Positions 1 through 6,913 of a DNA stretch of 11,550 bases are shown in pieces. The notes beneath the pieces are model-generated. The model was given only the letters and a program-made list of their open reading frames with translations, had not been told where the DNA came from and searched no databases. The first letter of the stretch is position 1. Every line of letters starts with the position of its first letter. The stretch lies in contig JAESTE010000172.1 in NCBI GenBank assembly GCA_016763735.1, positions 1-11,550 on the forward strand, read 5' to 3'. This stretch comes from Nitrospinaceae bacterium. GTDB lineage: Bacteria; Nitrospinota; Nitrospinia; Nitrospinales; VA-1. The position numbers and the translations under genes were made by a program.

Positions 1-1
1 C

Positions 2-1876
2 TATCGATATCTGGGGAATCCTGAAAAACCAGAGACTGAAAAAAAATGGGGGAAGATTGAGTTAAAGAACCTTTCGATGAAGTATCGAGATCGGTTGCAG
101 GCCGTGATGGATTTGAATGGCAATATTTCTTACGATGCAGAAAATATTCGCTTGGATAATATTGTGGGTCGATACGGCGATTCCCCTTTGCATCTCGAAG
201 GCGCAATAGATCGGAAGGATGTTTCTGCCCCTGAATTTTTCCTGCGCCTGAACCTACCGGAGTTATTACAAACAGACTTGAAAGATATTCCGGTTTTTAG
301 TGATTTTAAATTTTCGGGTCCCGCGCATATTTCGATGAATATTAGTGGCACTCCCGAAAATTTCAAATTTGAGCAGCAGGCGGATTTGACAAGAACCGGG
401 TATAAAATTCCTGGCCTGATTAAGAAAAATGAAAACGCATTCAATCAATTCAGAGCAAAAGGCAGGCTCTCTGAAAAAGGTGGGCTGAATATAGATGACT
501 GGTCCTACCTCCTAAGAGGCAACAAAATTACAGGGTCAATGCAGATTCCTGACTTGAATATTCAGGACTTTAAAGTTGAATTGGCGGCCGAAGAATTTCA
601 AACTTTCCCCTCGCATATATTTTCAGATTCGTGGACTGCCGATGGGTCTGTAAATTTTAAAATCTCTGGAAATGGCAATCTGAATCAATTAGAAGATTCC
701 CGTTTTGCGGGGGAAATGGATTTGATAAATTTAAAAATCCGGCTTGAAAAAATATCATCGGAATGGTTACTCAATGCGAAATTAAGATTCAAAGAAAACC
801 GATTCGATATTCGCTCTGCCAGTATCGTCTCCGCTAACAGCAAAGTGGATATCAGCGGTGTTTATCAACATGGCGACTCTCCGAACCTGGAACTGATTCT
901 TACAGGTGAAAAACTTGATATCGATGAACTGTTTCCAGAGTCGCAGGAGAAAGATGCGAAGGTGATTGATTTTCTTGTTGCGAAAGATTTTTTTCAAAAG
1001 GGTAGAGGACAAATCCTTTTTGATGTAGGCCAGTTAGATTTTAAGATATTGCATTTGAACAAGGTCGCAGGAAAATTTTCACTCAACGATAAGGTGTTGC
1101 AGCTTACAGACTTGAATGTGGGTGACAACCCATTGATTAAGAGCTTTGGTGAATATGCAATTGATGAAAAAGGAGTGAGCACTTTTGAGGGAAGGGTGGA
1201 AGCCAAAAATGTGAAAACAGAAAACGTTTTTAGTCTTTTCGGCAATGTATTTGAGAAAAGCCTGAGTGGGGATGTTAAAAAATTTAGTGCCAGAATAAAA
1301 GGTAAGGGCAAAGACGGGGCGGAGATTTTAAAGTCATTGTCAGGGGAGATTTCTTTGGATATTCAATCTGGCATGATGGACCAGGAAAAGCTCAAGTACG
1401 GAATCAACAAACTTTTCGGGTCGGGTCCGGGTTCACTGCCTTTGAAGAAAAGTACTGTTTCCTCTTTTAAACAATTGTCTGGTGACTTTATTCCCAAGGA
1501 TGGAATTATTGAGACGGCGAATTTTATTTTTGAAACGGATAATCGTCGAACATCCATCGTCGGAACCTTTGATCTGAAAAAAAACCAGATGGACACAGTA
1601 GTCGGTGTTGCGCCACTTGCTGGATTGGATCGGTTTTTGACTAAAATTCCACTTGTTGGGAAAATTATAACCGGCGGTGATGAGAAGAGCCTGTTGAAAA
1701 CGTATTACAATGTTAAAGGCGATTTTGATGATCCAGAAGTAACCCTTATTCCTTTTACCTCTCTCGGTAAAAAAGTGATAGGTATTTTTCAGGGCATCCT
1801 GCAAGCTCCTGGTGAACTCCTGGATGCCTTACCTAAAATTAAAGCTCCATCTTCTTCTACAGAACAAAGCAAATAA
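2..1876 (+). CDS. AsmA/YhdP-like envelope protein, C-terminal part (5' truncated by window)
   Basis: The frame is open from base 2 with no stop before the first ATG at 77, so the gene almost certainly starts upstream of the window; the ATG at 77 is internal. About 624 residues are visible. They show the pattern of AsmA-family proteins: long stretches of alternating beta strands with repeated phrases on 'ISGNGN', 'LSGE' and 'GDFDDP'. The last 200 residues match the AsmA-like C-terminal region: LSGEISLDIQSG, then KLSGDF-type strands (KQLSGDFIPKDG), then a 'GVAPLAGLDRFLTKIPLVGKI' type segment and KGDFDDPEVTLIPFTSLGKK near the end. Family knowledge: such proteins are inner-membrane anchored, span the periplasm as a beta groove and are linked to phospholipid transport to the outer membrane. 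The N-terminal membrane anchor is not in view. The gene ends in TAA and converges with oadG 28 bases on. The exact subfamily (YhdP, TamB-like, AsmA2) cannot be fixed from this part. Confidence 0.85.
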   Translation, partial: YRYLGNPEKPETEKKWGKIELKNLSMKYRDRLQAVMDLNGNISYDAENIRLDNIVGRYGDSPLHLEGAIDRKDVSAPEFFLRLNLPELLQTDLKDIPVFSDFKFSGPAHISMNISGTPENFKFEQQADLTRTGYKIPGLIKKNENAFNQFRAKGRLSEKGGLNIDDWSYLLRGNKITGSMQIPDLNIQDFKVELAAEEFQTFPSHIFSDSWTADGSVNFKISGNGNLNQLEDSRFAGEMDLINLKIRLEKISSEWLLNAKLRFKENRFDIRSASIVSANSKVDISGVYQHGDSPNLELILTGEKLDIDELFPESQEKDAKVIDFLVAKDFFQKGRGQILFDVGQLDFKILHLNKVAGKFSLNDKVLQLTDLNVGDNPLIKSFGEYAIDEKGVSTFEGRVEAKNVKTENVFSLFGNVFEKSLSGDVKKFSARIKGKGKDGAEILKSLSGEISLDIQSGMMDQEKLKYGINKLFGSGPGSLPLKKSTVSSFKQLSGDFIPKDGIIETANFIFETDNRRTSIVGTFDLKKNQMDTVVGVAPLAGLDRFLTKIPLVGKIITGGDEKSLLKTYYNVKGDFDDPEVTLIPFTSLGKKVIGIFQGILQAPGELLDALPKIKAPSSSTEQSK

Positions 1877-1904
1877 AAACATTTAGGATGAAGTGGTTGG
1901 GTCG

Positions 1905-2171
1905 TTAACGCGATTGAATATTTACGATCCTGAACTCGTCAGGTCTTTTCCCCATATGCGCCGCTAAGCTGGCGGTTATGGCGGCAACTTGATCGTCTTG
2001 TCCTGACGGGCTGCTGGCAGAAACTTTTCTGGCAGGGGGGGCGGGGGGCGCTTTGTAAGGTATGAGTTTCACCAAAAGTTTAATGGTGAATATGAGAATG
2101 ATCAACACCGTAAAAATAACGGACATGGCAAGAATTGAAACATTCACGGCTGCTGAAACGCTGGCTTCCAT
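1905..2171 (-). CDS. oadG: Na+-transporting oxaloacetate decarboxylase, gamma subunit (OadG family)
   Basis: This is an 88-residue protein. It has a short polar N-terminus, one hydrophobic membrane segment at about residues 9-37 (SILAMSVIFTVLIILIFTIK), a Pro/Ala linker (APPAPPAR, about 41-48) and a soluble tail ending AAITASLAAHMGK and FRIVNI. This layout is that of the OadG/MmdD family, which anchors the alpha subunit to the membrane beta subunit and helps assembly. The assignment leans on position as much as on sequence: it is the last of oadA-oadB-oadG, 12 bases after oadB, with a good ribosome site (AAAGGAAA) just before its ATG. The linker is encoded by two adjacent C runs (seen as G7 and G6 on the + strand, 2035-2048). 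The tail lacks the His-rich zinc site described in Klebsiella OadG. The gene converges with the AsmA-like gene and I see no clear terminator between them. Confidence 0.85.
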   Translation of the reverse strand: MEASVSAAVNVSILAMSVIFTVLIILIFTIKLLVKLIPYKAPPAPPARKVSASSPSGQDDQVAAITASLAAHMGKRPDEFRIVNIQSR

Positions 2172-2183
2172 TTTAAATTTCCT

Positions 2184-3419
2184 TTATCGTTTTATAGCGT
2201 CAACTACAGTAGCAAGTGCTTGTATACCAGGTTCCGGGTTGCCGATAACGGGAGCCAGAGCTGCGTGGGTATCTATGCCGCCACCAACATCTCCAAAAAG
2301 AGAAAGGAAGACCCCGGCTGCTACCGCACTGCCAATCACCCCTGCTACGTTGGGTCCCATAGCATGCATCAATAAGAAGTTGGAAGAGTCAGCCTCTGAC
2401 CCCACTTTTTGAGAAACCCGGGCAGCCATGGGAACTGCGGATACTCCCGCAGAACCGATCAAAGGGTTTACCTTGCCTCCTGTAAGTTTACACATAAGTC
2501 TCCCGAAAAGCACGCCACCGACCGTAGCAAAAGAGAAAGCCAGTAAACCCAGCACAATTATTTTCAGAGTCTCAATTCGTAAAAAGGTGTCTGCGGTCAT
2601 GGATGAACCCACAGCAAGAGCAAGAAAGATGGTTACAATATTTATTAAATGAGTTTCGGCAGTTTCATGGAGGCGAGCGGTTACCCCCGATTCACGAAAC
2701 ATGTTACCTAGCATAAACATTCCCAGTAATGGAGTCACCCCTGGCAACATGAGGCAGCAGACAATCGTTACAGCCACCGGGAAAATAATTTTCACTGTTT
2801 GTGAAATTGGTTTTAACTGTTCCATCTTGATTTTCCGCTCTTTTTCAGTGGTGAGAAACTTCATAATCGGCGGTTGAATCAAGGGAACCAGAGACATATA
2901 AGAATACGCTGCATCGGCTATGGGTGCCAATAAGTGGGGTGCAAGTTTGCTGGCTAAGAAAATGGATGTGGGGCCATCTGCACCACCAATGATTCCGATA
3001 GCGCTTGCCTCCTGCATATTGAATCCGAGAAACACAGCACCAATCAGGGTCATATATACACCGATCTGCGCGGCGGCTCCGAGAAGAAGGGTGGTCGGGT
3101 TAGCCAGCAAGGGACCAAAATCAGTCAAAGCCCCCACTCCCATAAATATAAGGGGTGGTAAAATTTCGTGTTTGATGCCCTGGTAGAAAAAATTTAAAAG
3201 CCCGCCGGTATCCGTACTTGCCATCATGCTCATTGGGATGTTTGCGAGAAGGCAGCCGAAGCCCATAGGTAGTAACAAGAGAGGTTCAAACTTTTTCCAA
3301 ATGGCGAGGTAAATCAAGAGGCAAGCAACGCCTAACATTAAAGCATCGCCACTTTCCAGACTGGTGAATGCAGTCGAATGAACTATTTTTGATGCAGATG
3401 AACTGAAACTAAATTCCAT
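2184..3419 (-). CDS. oadB: Na+-pumping oxaloacetate decarboxylase, beta subunit
   Basis: This 411-residue, strongly hydrophobic protein has many membrane segments and is close to the usual family length. Family landmarks are clear: GVGALTDFGPLLANP (about 95-108), GGADGPTSIFLASKLAPHL (about 145-163), a GNMFRESGVTARL segment (238-250), SAGVSAVPMAARVSQ (323-336) and MHAMGPNVAGVIGSA (351-365). Asp148, in GGADGPTS, corresponds to the membrane aspartate shown in Klebsiella OadB to be needed for Na+ coupling. In the family this subunit takes carboxybiotin from the alpha subunit, decarboxylates it and uses the energy to export Na+ across the inner membrane. The start codon shares one base with the oadA stop (TAATG on the minus strand), with AGGA two bases upstream of the ATG, so translation is probably coupled to oadA. 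The last 35 or so residues after the final membrane segment form a soluble Gly/Ala-rich tail. MmdB and GcdB are close relatives; the partner OadA makes the oxaloacetate version most likely. Confidence 0.95.
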   Translation of the reverse strand: MEFSFSSSASKIVHSTAFTSLESGDALMLGVACLLIYLAIWKKFEPLLLLPMGFGCLLANIPMSMMASTDTGGLLNFFYQGIKHEILPPLIFMGVGALTDFGPLLANPTTLLLGAAAQIGVYMTLIGAVFLGFNMQEASAIGIIGGADGPTSIFLASKLAPHLLAPIADAAYSYMSLVPLIQPPIMKFLTTEKERKIKMEQLKPISQTVKIIFPVAVTIVCCLMLPGVTPLLGMFMLGNMFRESGVTARLHETAETHLINIVTIFLALAVGSSMTADTFLRIETLKIIVLGLLAFSFATVGGVLFGRLMCKLTGGKVNPLIGSAGVSAVPMAARVSQKVGSEADSSNFLLMHAMGPNVAGVIGSAVAAGVFLSLFGDVGGGIDTHAALAPVIGNPEPGIQALATVVDAIKR

Positions 3420-5191
3420 TATCCTATGGTTACCAGTGAGTCGCCCGTTTGAACGTTATCGCCTTCTTTGACCAGAATGGATTGAATGGTTCCAGCCTGA
3501 TGGGCTTTGATTTCACTTTCCATTTTCATTGATTCCATGATCAGAACGGTATCGCCTTCATTAACTGCATCGCCAACATTGCATTTCATGGAAAAAATAG
3601 ATCCGGGTAAGGGCGCAGTAAGTGGAGAGCCGCCTCCGCCGCTGGCTGGTGCCGGAGCAGGAGCCGTGGGTGCTGTTGTAGGTGTTGTTGTAACTGGAGC
3701 CATTGTTCCCGCTCCACCCATTGCCACTTCAACAGTGAAATCTTTTCCATTGACACGGACCTGATAAACCGATGAGCCAACTTGTGGGGCTGCTGTCGGT
3801 TGCGCCGCACCTGCAGATGAGGGTTTTGCCGCCGCCGCCGGACTTGCCGGTGTGGGGTTCCCCCGAGTTTTAAAAAACTTTAACGCAACTTTCCCAAATA
3901 GGGCATAAGTCAATCGGTCATCTTCGCTGGTATATTTATCTCCCAGCTCCTTGCATACCCCTTCCCATTCTGGCTCAAGTAAATCTGCTGGGCGGCAATC
4001 TGTAACTTTTTTGCCATCGGCAACCTTGGCCATCAGTTCTTCATCAATCGGTGCTGGCAATTTGCCATAATTTCCCATTACGCATTGTCGCGTTTCTTTC
4101 GTGATTATTTTATAACGCTCTCCGGTCAGCACATTCAATGTTGCTTGTGAACCCACAATTTGACTGGTGGGGGTGACCAAAGGTGGGTAGCCCATGTCTT
4201 TTCTAACACGCGGCACTTCTTTGAGCACTTCTTCGAGTTTGTCTAGAGCATTTTGTTCTTTTAACTGGTTTTCCATATTAGAAATCATGCCACCGGGAAT
4301 TTGTGATTTGAGGATGTTTATATCCACACCCTGGAAGTCACTTTCAAACTCAGCGTAATTTTTCCTCACTTCTTTGAAGTAGTCGTTAACTTCCTCTAAC
4401 AGGTTCATATCCAAACCTGTATCTCGCGGAGTTCCTTTTAATGCGGCAACGATACATTCGGTTGGGTAATGAGATGTTCCCATCGACAAGCAGGAAATAG
4501 CTGTGTCAACCATATCAACCCCTGCTTCGATGGCACATTGCATATTCATTCCGACAAGACCGGTGGTTGCGTGTGTGTGCAGATGAATGGGGATCTTAAC
4601 GTTTTTCTTTAATTCTGTGATGAGGGTTTTTGTTACATCGGGTGTCAACAGGCCAGCCATATCTTTGATGCAAAGAATATCCGACCCCATGCTTTCAAGG
4701 GTTTTTCCCATCTTGATATAGAGTTCGAGGTTATGTACCGGGCTGACGGTGTAGCTGATGCAACCTTCAACCGTCTCACCACATTTTTTGACGGTATCTA
4801 CTGCGGTTTCTATATTACGGAAATCATTGAGGGCATCGAAGATTCTGAAAATATTAATCCCGACTTCTACAGATTGTTTGACAAACCGTTCAACAATATC
4901 GTCCGCATAATGTCGGTAGCCCACTGCATTTTGTCCGCGCAACAACATCTGAAAAGGGGTTTTGGGCATTTTTTTCTTTAGTGCCCGCGCTCTTTCCCAA
5001 GGGTCTTCATTTAAAAACCGGATGCAGGTATCGAAAGTGGCTCCCCCCCAGGTTTCCAGGGAGAAAAAACCCACCTGATCGAGCTTTTCTGCAATGGGCA
5101 ACATATCTTCTGTTTTCATTCGTGTGGCAAGAAGCGATTGATGGGCATCTCGAAGTACGAGTTCTGTAATTTTTAGTGGGTTGGTTTCCAT
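3419..5191 (-). CDS. oadA: Oxaloacetate decarboxylase alpha subunit (carboxyltransferase with biotin carrier domain)
   Basis: The 590 residues match full-length OadA. Residues 1-270 form the TIM-barrel carboxyltransferase domain: RDAHQS at 14-19, catalytic Lys176 in CIKDMAG, and metal ligands Asp15, His205 and His207 (HLHTH at 203-207). These sit two residues before the equivalents in Klebsiella OadA. Residues 280-440 are the conserved PYC/OADA domain. A Pro/Ala/Thr-rich flexible linker follows (about 445-525, interrupted by VYQVRVNGKDFTVEV), then the biotinyl domain (525-590), with biotin-accepting Lys556 in MESMKMES (codon 3524-3526). The biotin motif carries Ser where Ala is commoner. The enzyme moves carboxylate from oxaloacetate to biotin and hands it to OadB. 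AAGGA lies upstream of the ATG. It is first of oadABG and follows a 249-base gap, so it probably has its own promoter. An alternative is PycB of a two-subunit pyruvate carboxylase; the adjacent oadB and oadG argue against that. Confidence 0.96.
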   Translation of the reverse strand: METNPLKITELVLRDAHQSLLATRMKTEDMLPIAEKLDQVGFFSLETWGGATFDTCIRFLNEDPWERARALKKKMPKTPFQMLLRGQNAVGYRHYADDIVERFVKQSVEVGINIFRIFDALNDFRNIETAVDTVKKCGETVEGCISYTVSPVHNLELYIKMGKTLESMGSDILCIKDMAGLLTPDVTKTLITELKKNVKIPIHLHTHATTGLVGMNMQCAIEAGVDMVDTAISCLSMGTSHYPTECIVAALKGTPRDTGLDMNLLEEVNDYFKEVRKNYAEFESDFQGVDINILKSQIPGGMISNMENQLKEQNALDKLEEVLKEVPRVRKDMGYPPLVTPTSQIVGSQATLNVLTGERYKIITKETRQCVMGNYGKLPAPIDEELMAKVADGKKVTDCRPADLLEPEWEGVCKELGDKYTSEDDRLTYALFGKVALKFFKTRGNPTPASPAAAAKPSSAGAAQPTAAPQVGSSVYQVRVNGKDFTVEVAMGGAGTMAPVTTTPTTAPTAPAPAPASGGGGSPLTAPLPGSIFSMKCNVGDAVNEGDTVLIMESMKMESEIKAHQAGTIQSILVKEGDNVQTGDSLVTIG

Positions 5192-5274
5192 ATCTTTAAG
5201 ATTCCTTAAAAATCAGGGATGCGATTGGCATTAGAATTGCCCCCATGACAAACTAAATAAATACTCAATAGATT

Positions 5275-5324
5275 CCAGCAGGGAATATTTATCACTTCAC
5301 CAGCAGGGAATATTTATCACTTCA
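5275..5324. repeat. Perfect 25-bp tandem repeat, two copies
   Basis: Two identical 25-base units lie head to tail at 5275-5299 and 5300-5324, each starting CCAGCAGGG and ending ATCACTTCA. A third, degenerate unit follows at 5325-5341 (GGGGGTATTTAGCACTT), which keeps the GTATTTANCACTT part. The array ends 83 bases upstream of the oadA start. It may be an operator array for oadA, a recent slippage duplication, or the remnant of an insertion-sequence end; the sequence alone does not decide. Confidence 0.9.
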
Positions 5325-5363
5325 GGGGGTATTTAGCACTTTTAAAAAAACAACCCTTTATTT

Positions 5364-5388
5364 AAAAAATCAAAGAGAAAGAGTTTGA
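5364..5388 (-). terminator. Weak candidate terminator after trkH
   Basis: On the minus strand, TCAAA and TTTGA (5388-5384 and 5374-5370) can pair around a 9-base loop and are followed directly by six T (5369-5364). The position, about 50-75 bases past the trkH stop, suits a terminator for the hfl-trk run. The stem is only five base pairs and AT-rich, so it may not work. Confidence 0.3.
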
Positions 5389-5440
5389 GCTCCGGCTAGG
5401 AAGACGAAAGTCTAGTTTATTCTTTTTGCAAAATCAACCC

Positions 5441-6913
5441 TTATTTACGCCAGGCGATGGGCAATAAAAGGAGAAGGATACCATATATTTCCAGCCTTCC
5501 CAATAACATGCAGGCAATCAAAATTCCCTTGCCCATAGCGGGTATGGCGGCGTAATTGCCCATGGCACCCACACCTCCCAGGCCGGGGCCGATATTAAAC
5601 AAAGAAGCGATAGATGCAGAAATTGCAGTGGTAAGGTCAACACCCATGAATGAAAGCATCATTGCGCTCAGGGCTGAAATCCCCAAAAACAAAAATGTCA
5701 GTGCCGCGACATTGGAAAGGTCGTCGGGGTCGATGGTTTTATCCCCTACCTTCACGTGGAAAATAGCCCGCGGATGAACCAGTTTTTTGAGTTCTCTTAA
5801 AATAATTTTTATCAGGATAATAAAACGGATGACCTTGAAAGAACCGCTGGTCGAGCCGGAACAACCGCCGATCATCATGATGCCCAGTATCAAAAGTTTG
5901 AGATACTCCGGCCATAAATTAAAATCATCGGTAACGAATCCGGTGGTCGTATTAATGGAGACCACAGTGAAAGCGGCACTCCTGAATGCCTGGCCGGCAT
6001 CGCCATCAGGCGACACTCGGGTGAGCCCCCAGGTTACTAGTAGAATACCTATTATCAGCATGGAGCAATAGGCGCGGAATTCCGGGTTTTTGAATACGCC
6101 TGCAAAGTTTCTTCTTACCATCTGCGAATGCAGGGCGAAGTTGATGCCACCGAAAAACATGAACAGAATTATTATGGCTTCAATATATATATTATCAAAC
6201 ACACCCACACTGCCGTTGTGCGGGGAAAACCCGCCTGTGGCGACTATGGAAAATGTATGGCAGACAGCATCGAAGAAATCCAGTCCCGCAAAACGTAGTG
6301 CAATAATTTCAATGAGGGTAAGCGCAAGATAAGTTTTCCAGAGAACTTTTGCGGTTTCAGCCAGCCGCGGTTGTGTTTGTTCAACGGTTGCCCCACCGGG
6401 GATTTCTGCTTTGAATAAATGAAAACTACCGATACCCAGCATTGGGAAGATGGCCAGGGAAAGCAGGATGATCCCCATTCCTCCTACCCATTGCATCAGG
6501 TTCCTCCAGAAAAGAATTCCATGCGGCAACACATCAATATCAATAAGGATCGATGCTCCGGTGGTGGTAAACCCACTGACACTTTCAAATAGAGCGTCGA
6601 TATAGTTTGGACAGGCTCCTGTCAGGTAAAGTGGAATGGCACCAAAAACGGACATAGCCATCCAGGATGAGGCCACAATTGCGAAGCCTTCGCGGTCGCG
6701 CAGCTTTTCAAGGCCAGAAGGGAAGAGTTTCCAGAGCACAAGACCTGAAACAAGACCCGCAGCAAAAGTCAGGCTGAACGCGGAAGTTTCTGAAATAAAA
6801 CCTTCGAGGGCAGGGTGGTCGTAATACATCGAAACCCCAAGTGGTGCCAGAAGAAGACCGGAAAGAAGAATTAACAGAACCCCAACAACATTTAATATTG
6901 CTTGGATATTCAT
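5441..6913 (-). CDS. trkH: Trk-type potassium uptake channel, membrane subunit TrkH
   Basis: This 490-residue membrane protein is close to the length of E. coli TrkH. The four pore loops typical of the Trk/Ktr/HKT superfamily are all recognisable, each with the selectivity-filter glycine: TTTGAS (116-121), ATGGFS (225-230), NTTTGFV (321-327) and NIGPGLGGVG (440-449). The flexible glycine- and serine-rich intramembrane gate loop of the third repeat is present (GGCSGSTSGS, 349-358), as is the basic LGRLEIYG motif of the last helix (471-478). The protein forms the K+ pathway in the inner membrane and is gated by TrkA rings bound to its cytoplasmic face. Its ATG overlaps the trkA stop (ATGA), no clear ribosome site precedes it, and it is thus probably translated by coupling to trkA. 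TrkG is a close paralogue type and cannot be separated by sequence alone. Confidence 0.95.
   Translation of the reverse strand: MNIQAILNVVGVLLILLSGLLLAPLGVSMYYDHPALEGFISETSAFSLTFAAGLVSGLVLWKLFPSGLEKLRDREGFAIVASSWMAMSVFGAIPLYLTGACPNYIDALFESVSGFTTTGASILIDIDVLPHGILFWRNLMQWVGGMGIILLSLAIFPMLGIGSFHLFKAEIPGGATVEQTQPRLAETAKVLWKTYLALTLIEIIALRFAGLDFFDAVCHTFSIVATGGFSPHNGSVGVFDNIYIEAIIILFMFFGGINFALHSQMVRRNFAGVFKNPEFRAYCSMLIIGILLVTWGLTRVSPDGDAGQAFRSAAFTVVSINTTTGFVTDDFNLWPEYLKLLILGIMMIGGCSGSTSGSFKVIRFIILIKIILRELKKLVHPRAIFHVKVGDKTIDPDDLSNVAALTFLFLGISALSAMMLSFMGVDLTTAISASIASLFNIGPGLGGVGAMGNYAAIPAMGKGILIACMLLGRLEIYGILLLLLPIAWRK

Larger units (their letters stand above)
5192..5440. other. Intergenic region between trkH and oadA
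   Basis: These 249 bases separate the end of trkH from the start of oadA and contain no convincing gene. They should hold the end of the trk transcript and the oadA promoter. What can be seen is a perfect 25-bp tandem repeat with a third degenerate unit (5275-5341), an A/T-rich stretch with a weak terminator-like inverted repeat (5364-5388), and a short AGAC-GAAA-GTCT hairpin (5402-5413). I could not find a -35/-10 pair for oadA that stands above background. Confidence 0.6.

Noticed and set aside
1433..1804. 123-codon frame on the - strand inside the AsmA-like gene
   Set aside because: It is a shadow of a convincing coding frame, with no ribosome site and no family resemblance.
3521..3532. 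ESMKM instead of EAMKM at the OadA biotin site as a loss-of-function sign
   Set aside because: The lysine and both methionines are kept, and Ser before MKM is tolerated in biotin carriers, so biotinylation is expected.
3507..3764. 85-codon frame on the + strand opposite the oadA linker and biotin domain
   Set aside because: The Pro/Ala/Thr-rich linker codons create open antisense frames by composition alone.
5275..5341. CRISPR array
   Set aside because: The units are directly adjacent with no spacers, there are only two perfect copies, and no cas genes are in view.
5396..5415. Hairpin AGAC-GAAA-GTCT followed by T-rich sequence on the + strand
   Set aside because: The stem is only four base pairs and no rightward gene ends here. 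On the - strand, where trkH ends, it has no T run.
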